Positions 51,801-58,913 of a stretch of DNA of 64,000 bases are shown in pieces. The notes below the pieces were generated by a model. The model made no database searches. It had not been told where the DNA came from and worked only from the letters and a program-made list of their open reading frames with translations. This DNA is from Mesocentrotus franciscanus (Eukaryota > Echinodermata > Echinoidea > Camarodonta > Strongylocentrotidae): assembly GCA_037976565.1 (NCBI GenBank), contig CP137674.1, positions 7,111,789-7,175,788 of the forward strand. Direction: 5' to 3'. Each line of letters starts with the position of its first letter. Within the stretch, counting starts at the first letter, position 1. The translations under genes and the position numbers were made by a program.

Positions 51801-54800
51801 TAGGAAAAAAATTCGAATTCCTGAACTGGCAAATTTACCTGCAGTTAAAATGCATTGGGAACAATTGCTCGCAACATGAAACATGAACTTGCATATCAGT
51901 AAAAAGAGAAAACTATGTAGGTTAAAATCAATCTATACCTACAATGATCCCTTTGACTGGTAAATGTTCACTTCTTTGCCGTATTATGAACTTACCATCA
52001 ATTGCAGAGCCAGATGGAGCAGGGGTGAGAGTGGTTGAGATGTTAACAGCAGACTGTGTATCTGTCTGAAGGTCACCTTCACCAGCATCAGTAATGGTCT
52101 CCTAAACAAGTTTTTTTTTAAATTGAAAAACAGTCATTCACCCAACTACACAATGTGTTCTCTGTTTGTCTGCCAATCTTTTACCCCCCCCCCTCTCTCT
52201 CTCTCTCTCCCCTCCCCCATTTCTCTCTCTCTCTTTCTCTCTCTCTCTTTCACTCTCTATCTATCTCTCTCTCTTTCAGTTTTGTTACCCTCACATCAAT
52301 TTTATCAGGGTGAGAAAAGGCATGTGTCTGTAGGAATTTGTTTGTCCATCTATATGCCTTAATTAGTTTTAAAATTCTTTATACATGTGAATGATCAAAA
52401 TCATCTCTAATTTTCCAGCAAACTTAGTCTGATCCCATGTGAAAAAATGACAATTCTGTCTTTGATCTTTTGTCATCTATAAAAGCAGAATAGATCAATG
52501 CCTCATAACCACACCATCAATTATGCCCTTTATAATGGTTCATTGACAGACAGATCCATGATTAAGAAGCCTAGTAACAACATGCATTCAAGAGCACCTT
52601 TGGTGACAGATGCAGGGAATCAGATATGGATCGAGGGGGTGTACTTACGGTTAGGGCTTCGGGCATTTCTAGGATCTCGCCTCCCTTGTAAGCATCCACA
52701 GCCTCTTGGACTAATGCATCCATGTTCAACACTTTCAGACCATGCTCTGTAGGAGTGGGAGAAAGAAGTAAACGTTACCAAGTTCATTATCAAGGTCAGC
52801 GTCACAACACAGAGGTAAGGAGAGAAAGGGAGAAGAGGGGGTGTAGACAGACAGACAAAGAATAGAGAGACGGAGAGAAAACAAAGAATGAAAGACAGGG
52901 GAAGAACGAGAGAGAGAGAGCGAGAGGTAGCAAGAGTGAGAGAGATGGGAGAGAGAGAGAGAGAGAGATGGGAAAGAGAGAGAGATGGGAAAGAGAGAGA
53001 GAGAGAGTGATAGGAGAGGGGAAGAGAAAATGAGAGGGTAACTGTGACCAGGTCTCTTGAATAAATGAAGGGAACAACACACTCTGAAATCACCAACAAA
53101 GCTTAACAATTGTTTCACTCTAAGATCAAATGCTTTCATACAATACCATCAAATTTCTAATGTTTCATAAACTTTTTAATATAAAACAGTTGACGGTATG
53201 TCAGGCATGCTTTGGCTCTGCCTAGAAACAAATGTGGCAAGCACTTAATGTTACAGAACTGGAATGTACTTGTAAGTTCAAATATTTATCTAAATATAAC
53301 TTAAAGAGACGTTGCCTACCTTGTGCCATGTATTCTGATAGAGTTGTCTTGCCACAGAAGGCTTTGCCTAGGAAACAAGCCTTGACAGGGAATGGAGGCA
53401 TGTCGGGTGGAGCAGGAGGGGGCTGAAAAGAGAAGGGAGAAGCAATGGATTAAAATAAAAAAATAAGCTGCAATTGAAATCTAGCCAGCATTTACGTTAC
53501 TACCATAATTCTTGACATTATCGTTATCATAATCATCAACAACATCTTAATCAATATCAACAGAATGCTTGTCACATTGTGATGAATACCATTATCAATT
53601 AACATCATCATCATCAATATCATTATTGTTGTCATTATCATCGTCAAATACACTGACAATATCATCATCACCACCATGATAGTTGCCATGATTACCACTA
53701 CCATCATCATCATCACCACCACCACCACCATCATCATAATCATCATCACCTATTACCATCATCATCTTTATCATCATCATCACCATCATATTTATCATCA
53801 CCATTATTTCATCACTTACATCATCATAATCATCATTATCAGCATCATCATCATCACCATCATCACCATCATCACCATCATCACCATCATCATCATCATC
53901 ATCATCATCTTATATTCACTATCAATATCCCTCTTCCAATATCCATATCAAATCAGTTCTGTGCTGAACAGTACATACAAAGACAAACAGCTCATCATTT
54001 TTTTAAAATTCTATTGAATTTCAGTCACACCAAATAATGAGACCACTCACCGATGGAGGAGAAACGATGTTGAAGAGACGAGCCAGGATGTGACCCAGGA
54101 CGGCATTGTTGCTAGGGATACCTTTGATCTCACTATCCTCAGGAGGCTGCCATTCACCGACCATGTTCTACAAAAGAAAAAGGGATGAATAAGAACAGAC
54201 TTCTTATTATAAGGGTTCAATCACCAAACCATGTTTTGTTCTGTATGTCTGGAGTTCCACAAAATGCCTGGTAAAGTTTTCTGAAGTAACTTTTAAATAC
54301 ATACTAACTGTACACAAATTGGAAAAGAAAATCTTACATGAAAAGACCGATCTCCTATTGAAAGTTATCAACCTACAATTTCCATTGAACATATAAAACG
54401 AACAATTTTACATCTATCACGCCATACTTGATGAAAAAAATGAAAAAAATCTCTCATCCGAACATTTTCCAATACAACATTGACATTGGAATTTCTAAAG
54501 TGCAAAAATTCATTTTACTTGTCATTTGAGACATCAGTTGAATTGTTCAAATACAACTAGGAGTAATGAATAATGGTAAGTTTCTTAAACTCAGGACTAT
54601 TTTTACTCTTAATTGTTGCCAAAGCCAAATTGAAATGCCTGTTCAAAATTTCTAGCAACATCCTGGAGATTGTCGATATCATTGACTCCTTTCTCATTTC
54701 AATGAAGGTCCACTCTGACATGTCTAAAAGAGGCTGATATGGTTACCTTGTATTCTAAGAAGTCTCCCTCATCAATCAGCATCTGTCTCTCTTCCTCCAT

Positions 54801-57800
54801 TAGCTGCTCTTCAGTGGGTACCTCAGGTTCAATGAACTCTTCCTCCTGAAAACAAAGTCAAATTAATAACAATATTTATATAATATTGGACGGCTTTGAG
54901 TGTGAGACAAGAATATATTGTCATAGCGAGAGCAATATATTCTTGTATCACACACAAAACAAGCCATTTAATATTATTATTATTATCTATATAAGGCTGA
55001 CTTGCAAAATAACAAAATTTGACTTAACCTCAGTAAATATGGCTTTTTTTGTGTGTGATATCGATATCAATAGTTGAAGTTCCCGATGACTGAGCAATAC
55101 GAAAACAATATTGGTCAGTCATCCGGGTACTGCGTTAAAGATATTGAATACACTGATTTATTGTACCACTTGGAAGCCTCATATAGCCAGATAATAACAA
55201 TAAATATTCATGTATTCTGGATTTATACAGTGTCTAACACATTCACAATTTCATTTAGCACTTTACAGATATATGAATATCTTCATCATTAGATCAAGGC
55301 TTGCCAGACAACATTTTTTTTTAATTTCTATAAAAAAAGAAAACAGAAAAAGAAAAAAGAAATAGAAAAAAACTTCTTCCCTTACTGAAGATTGGTATAA
55401 TTTCTCTTACCTCTACTTGCTCATACAAGGGTTGGCCGTTGGTGAACAAGAGAGTCCAGTCTCTCATTAGCTTCGGTGGTAATAACCTGCAAGACAAGCA
55501 TGATGCTATCAAAATAAGGGATAATTTGGAATGATATTTGCTTTAGTGTATAATATCATTAATCAATATCCTGGGTTTACAAAGTGCTTAACATATCTAC
55601 GATGTCTCAAAGCACTGTATAGAAATATCCTGACAAGTGCAAAATATAGTTGTACAATTCTTAGATTTGATCATTAGTATACAAATCATTAAATCATACA
55701 ATCACAGAGTTAATGCCCTTTTGGCTCCAAGCAGACAATATGTGAATCACAATGTTTATATGTGATTGGAAAAATGCTTATGCATTGTATATCACTATTG
55801 AGAAATTTGTGAGGTGGTTTACCATCTCTATATTTTAAGAAGGCTTTCAAAACTTGTGTAAGGTCATTGATGACCATTAACTTTGTTCCATTTATGCTCT
55901 TCAGTTTGAATGCTGTAAAGTGCTGTGAACTGTAGAACATGTGTAAGAAAGCTAAATGAATGCAGTATACTGTTGAAGTTCTCCTTAAAGAAATGAAAGA
56001 AAAGATGTCTGTAGGTATCAATCAACTGACCTATTGGTGAGCTCCCTGTACTTGCCAACCTTGCAGGAGAAGTCCACAATGTCCATGAGGATATCCCTGC
56101 AGTGGTTGGAGTGCTTCTGGTACTTAGCATTGGCCCTGTCCTGGGCTATCTTGTCATGGAGCTCCTTGTCTCGTTGGGTCTGCTCGATGTACTCCAGCTT
56201 GGCTTGGCGGGCCATTTCCTGTTTGAGAGATCAGTTCAAGAAATCAATTAGAAAATTCTATGGTCATATTTGTGCACATTTCATCTTAAAGGTAAAGACC
56301 AGTTTTGGAAACGCCCCTCTCTCAAAAAAATTAAATGGAAGCTCTCATTACCAATCATGTGAAAGAATATGTTTTGACTAATACGTGATGATACAAATTT
56401 TGCCGGGAAAGTCGGGAACCCGCCTACTAATTGATATTTTTGGTAAATTATTATATCTATTGGGACCAAATAGATATCGCGCACATGGTCGCGTAGTCCC
56501 ATATACATCTTTCTGTGTACAGTGCTTGTAACTTTATCAAGACTGGGCCAAATTTCTTATCATTTTGATGATTCCAGAACCTTGCAGTACACACTAATAC
56601 TTATATGCTAGATGATCAACCTTTTCTGATCGATTCCACAACGTTTCTTTCACAATGCAATCGCATGACCAGAACTGCTACATTATCAAAGAATTAACAA
56701 AGAAAATAAAATAATTCAAAATAGGTGTACGCAGAGATGCCAACCTTCATCAAAAAAAAAAAGTATTCTTAAACAGAAAAAACAGTATTTTTTGACCAAA
56801 AAAAGTATTTTTGAAAAAACCCTAAAATATCGCCCAATCAAGCAGCTTCAAAGAAATAGGCAACGGGGTACCACTTATACGTACCGGATCGGAGCGACGT
56901 GCATACAGTACACGTGGGTTGTTCGCAACGAGCGCAGTTTGGGCCCCGTATCACTGTACTGCATGCATCGTTTGAAGACATAGATGCATAATACACACAC
57001 AACACAAAGCCCATGATCGGAAATGAAGAAAAACGTCAATAAAAAATTAAAAAAATAAAAATAAAAAAACGTATCAAAACATACAAAAAACGTACTGCCG
57101 TATTCATAGCCAAAAAACGGGACAAATACGGCAAAAACGGAACAGTTGGCATCTCTGTGTACGGTATAGAGAATAAAGTGTTCAGAAATCTGCCATAGTT
57201 AAGGTGGTTCTCATAATGCATTAATTGTGATCTAAGAAAACATTGATCAAGGAGATGCAAAATCACAGGTAAACAAGTATTCCTCATTTAAGCATTTTTG
57301 GAAGAGGGATTCAAACTATGATGTTCTTCTAATGAAAGGTCGCCACGTGCTCTATTCATCATCAGGAGAATATCTCCAGGAGTTCTGCAGTATGCATGGC
57401 TGGTATTTATCAACTAACATGCATGTGAAAGTGTAATAAGAGAGATTGGAGATTCCACCCAAGTTTCTGACATACCGCTTCTTTGTCCAGCGCTTCCTGG
57501 AAGTCCTTCTGGCGGCGCTCTTCATACTGCTCCTGGCGGGAGATGCGGTTCTGCTGGATGACGGCCTTCTCATGCCTCAGCTGCAGCAGCTGGGTGGCGA
57601 TGCGTCTCTCCTGCTGCGATTGACGCATCAACCGCGTCACAAGAAACTCCTCCCGACGCATTTCCTGTAGAGAGAAATAATCAAGTAAAGATTTTTATGC
57701 CTCATATTTTCTAAATCTTAAGGGATTTATATTTTCTGTAAGCTTGTGTGATTTGTATAGTACGCCGAAGTTGCCGAAGTAAATCGACACTTATCACTTT

Positions 57801-58305
57801 GTTGCAGAGGAAGACAAATATGTATAGCCCCATACCTTTAGTTAGAAGCTGTGAATGCAATGCACATGCATGTTTGAATTGCGTCCCAACGATGTAAAAT
57901 AAACAAATGTGAGTTAAAATTAAATTGTAAGATTGGATTAGAGTTAATTATGAGTTAATGAATTAGTAGGGGGTATGATAAGGTTAGACTGAAAGTGTAA
58001 TGGTGATTTCCATCATGCTCCGTCGCATCGTGAACATGAACATGCATGCATGGTCGACTCAATTCCTCAAGAAATAAATTCAAACAATCGCAACGTGTGG
58101 CGTGTGCAGCTGTGCCACTTACAAGTTATAGCTTCTTTTTTTTAGAACCGTACTAAGATAGTCCCAGACTATATTTGTTTGCTTTTCACACCTCAACAAT
58201 TTGTTTTCTATTAACTCGATCCCCACTTCCTGACATTAATTCAAGTAGAAAGTGTTCCTCTGTCGTATCCCAGTTGACTTTCCTTGGCTTTCTTGACTCT
58301 GCCAT
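24257..58305 (-). CDS. SPEF2: SPEF2/KPL2, ciliary central-pair protein (37-exon model)
   Basis: Joining 37 minus-strand exons, all with GT...AG introns and matching phases, gives 5,085 nt: 1,694 residues plus TAG. Each exon is listed separately. Order of regions: a short unique N-terminus (1-38); coiled coil (39-164) with the family motif MRREEFLV; LLPPKLMRDWTLLF segment (164-189); adenylate-kinase-like domain with Walker A GKAFCGKT (280-287), GWIMDGFP (478-485) and a YHQEF-PPP LID-like motif (564-572); Lys/Ser/Pro linkers (697-821 and 1137-1225); helical segments; and a C-terminal region (1321-1694). SPEF2 and its algal counterpart CPC1 sit on the C1b projection of the central apparatus and are needed for flagellar beating. 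Vertebrate SPEF2 is about 1,820 residues and starts with a calponin-homology domain that is not seen here up to 64,000. The N-terminus is therefore either beyond the window or truly different. Family call is very firm; exon 1 and exon 37 are the least certain parts. Confidence 0.95.
24772..24978 (-). CDS. SPEF2: SPEF2 exon 36 (residues 1603-1671)
   Basis: VLHHGQPSLGDSHRFSVTSD, then DRLAAVYRELGSEELEPVPF and LIQHPIIQDCLSLCHRYKAP. Phase 0 to 0. Donor GTAAGTCA. Confidence 0.94.
25390..25600 (+). repeat. Possible retroelement 3' end with A-rich tail
   Basis: TTGTATTGTCATTATGTTAC..., then TATACCAATAAATAAATAAAATAAAATAAAATAAA. A LINE-like 3' end with a simple-repeat tail is the likely reading. No reverse transcriptase is present. 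Confidence 0.35.
25866..25997 (-). CDS. SPEF2: SPEF2 exon 35 (residues 1559-1602)
   Basis: VVENMTGEDLTLGPRHIEPS ... TVPLSALVQ. Phase 0 to 0. Good GGCTAG acceptor and GTGAGTCG donor. Confidence 0.88.
26160..26330 (+). repeat. CCTAACC-rich interspersed repeat, copy 1
   Basis: Shares a layout with 29,985-30,165 and 33,935-34,110: CCAACA(C/G)TATACCTAA, stretches of CCTAACC/CCCTAA, then GATGA(A/T)AAAAAGCCTA and CAAATGTC-like ends. All three copies are in SPEF2 introns in the same orientation. Confidence 0.55.
26941..27222 (-). repeat. Interspersed ~280-bp repeat, copy 2
   Basis: Inverted complement of 13,909-14,187, lying in SPEF2 intron 34 (between exons 34 and 35). The identity is high enough to read by eye across the whole unit. 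Confidence 0.85.
28250..28387 (-). CDS. SPEF2: SPEF2 exon 34 (residues 1513-1558)
   Basis: LLYFSIDANYLNGFFRALSV ... SKRDVETMKE. Phase 0 to 0. Confidence 0.94.
28455..28610 (+). mobile_element. SINE copy (family B) in SPEF2 intron
   Basis: Box B-like GGGTTCAAGCCCC, then GGTAAGATATTAACCTACAT, CTCTCAACTCGGGTGTAG and GGGTACCTGGCAACAATTAG. Same body as 22.0 and 29.4 kb. Confidence 0.75.
29158..29313 (-). CDS. SPEF2: SPEF2 exon 33 (residues 1461-1512)
   Basis: VPLWYSSDQRVPSPEDPTEP then YNRTLHIQHLFFDIFADTEA. Clear SPEF2 C-terminal motif with conserved VPLWY start. Phase 0 to 0. Confidence 0.96.
29411..29680 (+). mobile_element. Near-complete tRNA-derived SINE (family B)
   Basis: Head: GTTGTGGTCTAGCGGACACG (box A-like) and GCGGTTCAAGGCC (box B). 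Body: GGCAAGACATTAATCTACAT, CACCCAGGTGT, GGTATCAGCAGG. Tail block: GCTGTGAGCACCGAAATCGG, GGTGGATATGTGCAC, then TTG/TTA triplet repeats. Lies in SPEF2 intron 32. Confidence 0.85.
29985..30165 (+). repeat. CCTAACC-rich interspersed repeat, copy 2
   Basis: CCAACACTATACCTAATCTTAACC..., ending AATAAAGCCTGCAGCAAATGTC. See the copy at 26,160. Confidence 0.6.
30187..30369 (-). CDS. SPEF2: SPEF2 exon 32 (residues 1400-1460), intact copy
   Basis: LETLAAQLSPDSEYIDWKTF ... TVIREQFEQ, phase 0 to 0. Two decayed copies lie just upstream in the gene (30,421-30,537 and 30,586-30,701). Only this copy is open through to a donor (GTGAGTTGG). Confidence 0.96.
30421..30537 (-). pseudogene. Decayed tandem copy of SPEF2 exon 32 (copy 2)
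   Basis: The acceptor and first 27 codons are intact (LETLAAQLSPDFEYIDWKTF...). The Trp codon at exon position 28 is TGA (30,454-30,456). An indel follows and the 3' part with the donor is missing. About 50 bp of the flanking intron was copied with it. Confidence 0.9.
30586..30701 (-). pseudogene. Decayed tandem copy of SPEF2 exon 32 (copy 3)
   Basis: Same extent as copy 2, 164 bp further upstream in the gene. The acceptor is intact and 27 codons are open. The same Trp codon is TAG here (30,618-30,620). No donor. Confidence 0.9.
31275..31325 (-). CDS. SPEF2: SPEF2 exon 31 (residues 1383-1399)
   Basis: HGMEALPDGWMNISIAQ, 51 nt, phase 0 to 0. LPDGWMNI is a plausible conserved turn. Confidence 0.9.
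31644..31711. repeat. (ATC)n microsatellite
   Basis: About 22 perfect ATC units in SPEF2 intron 30. Confidence 0.95.
31881..32066 (-). CDS. SPEF2: SPEF2 exon 30 (residues 1321-1382)
   Basis: LVKVYGTPSPPPRPYPIELA, then TFTVEQIINLQTQFIKSAPS and GFISAKGFIDTL. The last part is EF-hand-like in spacing but lacks the calcium ligands. Confidence 0.95.
32522..32832 (+). repeat. ~310-bp purine (AAG/AAC) tract
   Basis: Almost pure A/G with a short AAC run, in SPEF2 intron 29. Lys/Arg and Phe/Ser frames across it are compositional. Confidence 0.95.
32960..33059 (-). CDS. SPEF2: SPEF2 exon 29 (residues 1287-1320)
   Basis: SINIVCQYLGECIEKKAKIQ ... DDFAINK. Phase 2 to 0. Donor GTATGG. Confidence 0.95.
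33524..33662 (-). CDS. SPEF2: SPEF2 exon 28 (residues 1241-1287)
   Basis: ESSLKTRMELIKIHAIEVLQ ... DMDNWLGLRFIQEMD. Helical SPEF2 core with conserved MDNWLG. Phase 1 to 2. Confidence 0.96.
33779..33897. repeat. (AAT)n microsatellite
   Basis: AATAATAAT run with AAC interruptions in SPEF2 intron 27. Confidence 0.95.
33935..34110 (+). repeat. CCTAACC-rich interspersed repeat, copy 3
   Basis: CCCAACACTACACAAAACTC..., CTAACCCTAATCCTACCC, ending GAGCAAATGTTGCAAAGC. See the copy at 26,160. Confidence 0.6.
34528..34695 (-). CDS. SPEF2: SPEF2 exon 27 (residues 1185-1241)
   Basis: GKKTPGGKKSPKKGKKTATP, a TPPPTPPP run, then EEKVKRELKERMKAEYLGAI. Contains SPKK. Phase 1 to 1. Confidence 0.93.
34999..35127 (+). 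mobile_element. SINE 3' block (family B), 5' truncated
   Basis: CCTTGAATGCTGTGAGCGCC, GGGGTAATAATTGGAGCGCC, GGTGGATATGTGCACTATAT then ATTATTGTTATTATT. Matches the end of the 29.4-kb copy; the tRNA-like head is absent. Confidence 0.8.
35694..35838 (-). CDS. SPEF2: SPEF2 exon 26 (residues 1137-1185)
   Basis: TVAEMAAKDAEEEADKARDA then KKGKGKDKDKGGKRAKSKSP. Acidic helix then Lys linker. Phase 0 to 1. Confidence 0.9.
35839..39786 (-). other. SPEF2 intron 25 (3.9 kb, the largest)
   Basis: Mostly AT-rich. Holds the TTAA-ended palindrome at 37,831-38,076, a (GA)n run at 35,957-35,991 in the exon 26 flank region, and possible cassette exons near 38.45 and 38.76 kb (see findings). Confidence 0.7.
37831..38076. 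mobile_element. Palindromic MITE with TTAA ends (246 bp)
   Basis: Begins TTAAAGTGATACTG and ends CAGTATGGCTTTAA. Inner arms pair through AGAGCGCCATCTCA / TGAGATGGCGCTAGA. Lies in SPEF2 intron 25. Same TTAAAG terminus as the elements at 20.1 and 22.3 kb. Confidence 0.8.
39787..39834 (-). CDS. SPEF2: SPEF2 exon 25 (residues 1121-1136)
   Basis: 48-nt exon LIFEAYQFGLHKISEI, phase 0 to 0. Amphipathic helix. Good acceptor CCACAG and donor GTAAGT. Confidence 0.88.
40501..40699 (-). CDS. SPEF2: SPEF2 exon 24 (residues 1054-1120)
   Basis: KIPLVPRRPGSSEGFFPIPT, then a Lys/Ala/Glu-rich linker to PPADPDER. Phase 2 to 0. Donor GTGAGTAA. Confidence 0.92.
41194..41486 (-). CDS. SPEF2: SPEF2 exon 23 (residues 957-1054)
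   Basis: CEVDRYQDTLRLLKDYYQGM ... YARIPLIDLP, then a Thr/Pro/Ser linker and KGKKGKGEVVEE. Longest exon, 293 nt. Donor GTAAGTCC. Confidence 0.95.
41981..42118 (-). CDS. SPEF2: SPEF2 exon 22 (residues 911-956)
   Basis: DLKEQLWEMSDERKLEAEAE ... EDRLGLLTNHYLTLLQ. Coiled-coil SPEF2 core, phase 0 to 0. Confidence 0.96.
42666..42932 (-). CDS. SPEF2: SPEF2 exon 21 (residues 822-910)
   Basis: NLANALAPHWENTESTYLGA..., then FRNVRNEREDIYHYYYRIRR. Strongly helical, GC-rich third positions, conserved SPEF2 core. 267 nt, phase 0 to 0. Confidence 0.96.
43455..43621 (-). CDS. SPEF2: SPEF2 exon 20 (residues 766-821)
   Basis: GASPKRKGSRSKSPKKRRTP, then a PEPEPEPEPP run, then SEDWVYVDEPIDE. Contains a canonical SPKK. 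Phase 1 to 0. Confidence 0.92.
44946..44981 (-). CDS. SPEF2: SPEF2 exon 19 (residues 754-766), micro-exon
   Basis: A 36-nt exon, phase 1 to 1, encoding GKKSAKEDKKAK. Acceptor AACCCAAAG, donor GTACCC. Supported by phase and composition only; skippable. Confidence 0.7.
45379..45495 (-). CDS. SPEF2: SPEF2 exon 18 (residues 715-754), SP-K repeats
   Basis: GSAKGKGSARGRSPKGEKGK..., GSAKKSPSKE. Basic, with SPKG and KKSPSK motifs. 117 nt, phase 1 to 1, skippable. Confidence 0.85.
45790..45890. repeat. CT-rich tract followed by (AC)n
   Basis: CTCTCT/TTCTTCC tract to about 45,857, then about 14 AC units, in SPEF2 intron 17. Confidence 0.95.
45991..46045 (-). CDS. SPEF2: SPEF2 exon 17 (residues 697-715)
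   Basis: TAASEADKAAASPGGSRA, phase 0 to 1. Short low-complexity exon with good CCAG acceptor and GTAAGA donor. Confidence 0.8.
46134..46412. repeat. CAT/CAC triplet-rich tract
   Basis: Degenerate (CAT/CAC/CAA)n in SPEF2 intron 16, directly beside exon 16. Confidence 0.85.
46439..46582 (-). CDS. SPEF2: SPEF2 exon 16 (residues 649-696)
   Basis: MEKAKEDALKSEEEASKTAE then Thr/Ser/Pro-rich to QPDSQ. 144 nt, phase 0 to 0, skippable in frame. Confidence 0.88.
47191..47332 (-). CDS. SPEF2: SPEF2 exon 15 (residues 601-648)
   Basis: RITGFQDSWKKMDKWFSNFH... KNIMVETKEK. End of the kinase-like domain plus helix; conserved DSWKKMDKWF. Confidence 0.95.
47967..48102 (-). CDS. SPEF2: SPEF2 exon 14 (residues 556-601), LID-like
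   Basis: YANQEEEEYHQEFKPPPEGS ... DPAFDQEQIQH. YHxxFxPPP is the LID-region motif of adenylate kinases. Donor GTAAGC. Confidence 0.95.
48674..48927 (-). CDS. SPEF2: SPEF2 exon 13 (residues 471-556), DGFP motif
   Basis: RRAKDEQGWIMDGFPSTVAQ: GWIMDGFP is the adenylate kinase DGFP signature. It continues to IDLVVHLDVSDDLAMRRAAG, the core strand plus the Arg-bearing helix, with an insert of about 40 residues between. Ends in a split Tyr. Confidence 0.97.
49347..49450 (-). CDS. SPEF2: SPEF2 exon 12 (residues 437-471)
   Basis: LSPRGKLGQKAIKLLKKGQP...ELLIEIMVEAV. Corresponds to the adenylate kinase segment that precedes DGFP (GKxxxxLKxGxxV-like). Donor GTAAGTCC. Confidence 0.95.
50076..50194 (-). 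CDS. SPEF2: SPEF2 exon 11 (residues 397-436), insert
   Basis: Highly charged GDEEKPEGPKEDGAAETKEG ... TKKKKKDKPE linker, phase 1 to 0. Confidence 0.9.
51206..51304 (-). CDS. SPEF2: SPEF2 exon 10 (residues 364-397), insert
   Basis: AKTVASAKTAVTAEPPPSRD...LLEEGKEK. 99 nt, phase 1 to 1, so it can be skipped without a frameshift. Acceptor GAGCAG/CTAAG. Confidence 0.85.
51996..52101 (-). CDS. SPEF2: SPEF2 exon 9 (residues 329-364), insert
   Basis: Low-complexity Thr/Ser/Ala segment ETITDAGEGDLQTDTQSAVN... within the kinase-like domain. Not part of a normal adenylate kinase fold. Ends phase 1. Confidence 0.88.
52187..52277. repeat. CT-rich tract
   Basis: C run then (CT)n in SPEF2 intron 8. Mirrored in composition by the (GA)n tract at 52,820-53,035 in intron 7. 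Confidence 0.95.
52649..52746 (-). CDS. SPEF2: SPEF2 exon 8 (residues 296-328)
   Basis: Continues the kinase-like domain: EHGLKVLNMDALVQEAVDAY..., then ILEMPEALT. Follows the P-loop as strand and helix. Donor GTAAGTAC. Confidence 0.95.
52820..53035. repeat. GA-rich tract with a ~20-bp sub-repeat
   Basis: GAGAGAGATGGGAAAGAGAG units are repeated three times near 52,940-53,010. Frames across it are compositional. Confidence 0.9.
53320..53422 (-). CDS. SPEF2: SPEF2 exon 7 (residues 262-296), Walker A
   Basis: Pro-rich start, then VKACFLGKAFCGKTTLSEYM. GKAFCGKT fits the P-loop consensus GxxxxGK[ST], opening the adenylate-kinase-like domain. Ends phase 1. Confidence 0.96.
53520..53910. repeat. 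ATC/CAT triplet-rich tract
   Basis: About 390 bp of (ATC)n variants, with an array of ATCACC hexamers at about 53,855-53,890, in SPEF2 intron 6. Confidence 0.95.
54051..54167 (-). CDS. SPEF2: SPEF2 exon 6 (residues 223-261)
   Basis: NMVGEWQPPEDSEIKGIPSN then NAVLGHILARLFNIVSPPS. NMVGEW is conserved in SPEF2. Strong donor GTGAGTGG. Confidence 0.95.
54747..54845 (-). CDS. SPEF2: SPEF2 exon 5 (residues 190-222)
   Basis: Acidic helix EEEFIEPEVPTEEQLMEEER... ending GDFLEYK, phase 0 to 0. Leads into the NMVGEW motif of exon 6. Confidence 0.95.
55411..55486 (-). CDS. SPEF2: SPEF2 exon 4 (residues 164-189)
   Basis: Encodes LLPPKLMRDWTLLFTNGQPL then YEQVE. The conserved KLMRDW motif is one of the best family markers in the window. 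Donor GTAAGAG. Confidence 0.97.
56031..56218 (-). CDS. SPEF2: SPEF2 exon 3 (residues 102-164), coiled coil
   Basis: Begins EMARQAKLEYIEQTQRDKEL and ends VGKYRELTN with a split Arg (phase 2). Matches the family segment before KLMRDW. Confidence 0.97.
57476..57664 (-). CDS. SPEF2: SPEF2 exon 2 (residues 39-101), coiled coil
   Basis: Begins EMRREEFLVTRLMRQSQQER and ends QKDFQEALDKEA, phase 0 to 0. Clear SPEF2 signature. Charged heptads predict coiled coil. Confidence 0.97.
58192..58305 (-). CDS. SPEF2: SPEF2 exon 1 (residues 1-38)
   Basis: ATG at 58,305-58,303 in a strong context (A at -3, G at +4). It begins MAESRKPRKVNWDTTEEHFL and ends phase 0 at GAG/GTGTGA. The frame is open upstream to a TAG near 58,395, so an internal exon with an upstream acceptor cannot be excluded. 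No CH-domain residues. Confidence 0.65.
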
Positions 58306-58913
58306 TGTGTGTGTATATCTTGTACAATACAGACCTATACTAGTGCTAGTGCAATGCAAGCTATTGCAGCTGGCCTGGGAGGATGCAGCTAGCTAGCAGC
58401 TACCCTGGAGATGGGTGAGCTGTACTGAGCATGTGCAGTAGAAGCAGACTACATCTCAGGTAGTCAAACCTTGGCTTAACTTTAAACCTGGGTTTAAGTT
58501 TAGACTAGACTTAAACCGGGGTTTAAATAAACCAGATTTCAGTGTTTACTTTCGGATATTGATAAGGGGTAATTTTGTGTGTGTGCATGAGCAATGGAAA
58601 AATTATAAAAAATTGAAATTCCAATTTCACTTTTAATCTAGAACTTTTCTTTGAGACAAGACTACAGACTATGAATGTTAAGTAGTGGTGGAGTACATTG
58701 AATGCATGATATCTTTCACATTCACACTTACATTGTATATATATATATGCGAAGTGATTGCAAATTAACTGTCAAGTCACATGCATTCTAAGCATCAAAA
58801 CTTTTAACATGCTTATGCTGAGGCAATTAAAAATGGAATACAGGTAAACATTCTATAAAGAGACCTCTGCTTTACCTACTTTTATGAGCTACGCCTCCAC
58901 AATCAATATCCAT

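Noticed and set aside
52620..53139. Leu/Ser-rich minus frames up to 159 codons
   Set aside because: Made by the GA/CT tract in SPEF2 intron 7 plus antisense of exon 8.
58192..58305. Separate SANT/Myb-like gene suggested by VNWDTTEEHFLLEL
   Set aside because: Only part of one helix resembles SANT; the exon ends phase 0 and joins exon 2 of SPEF2 without a gap in frame.
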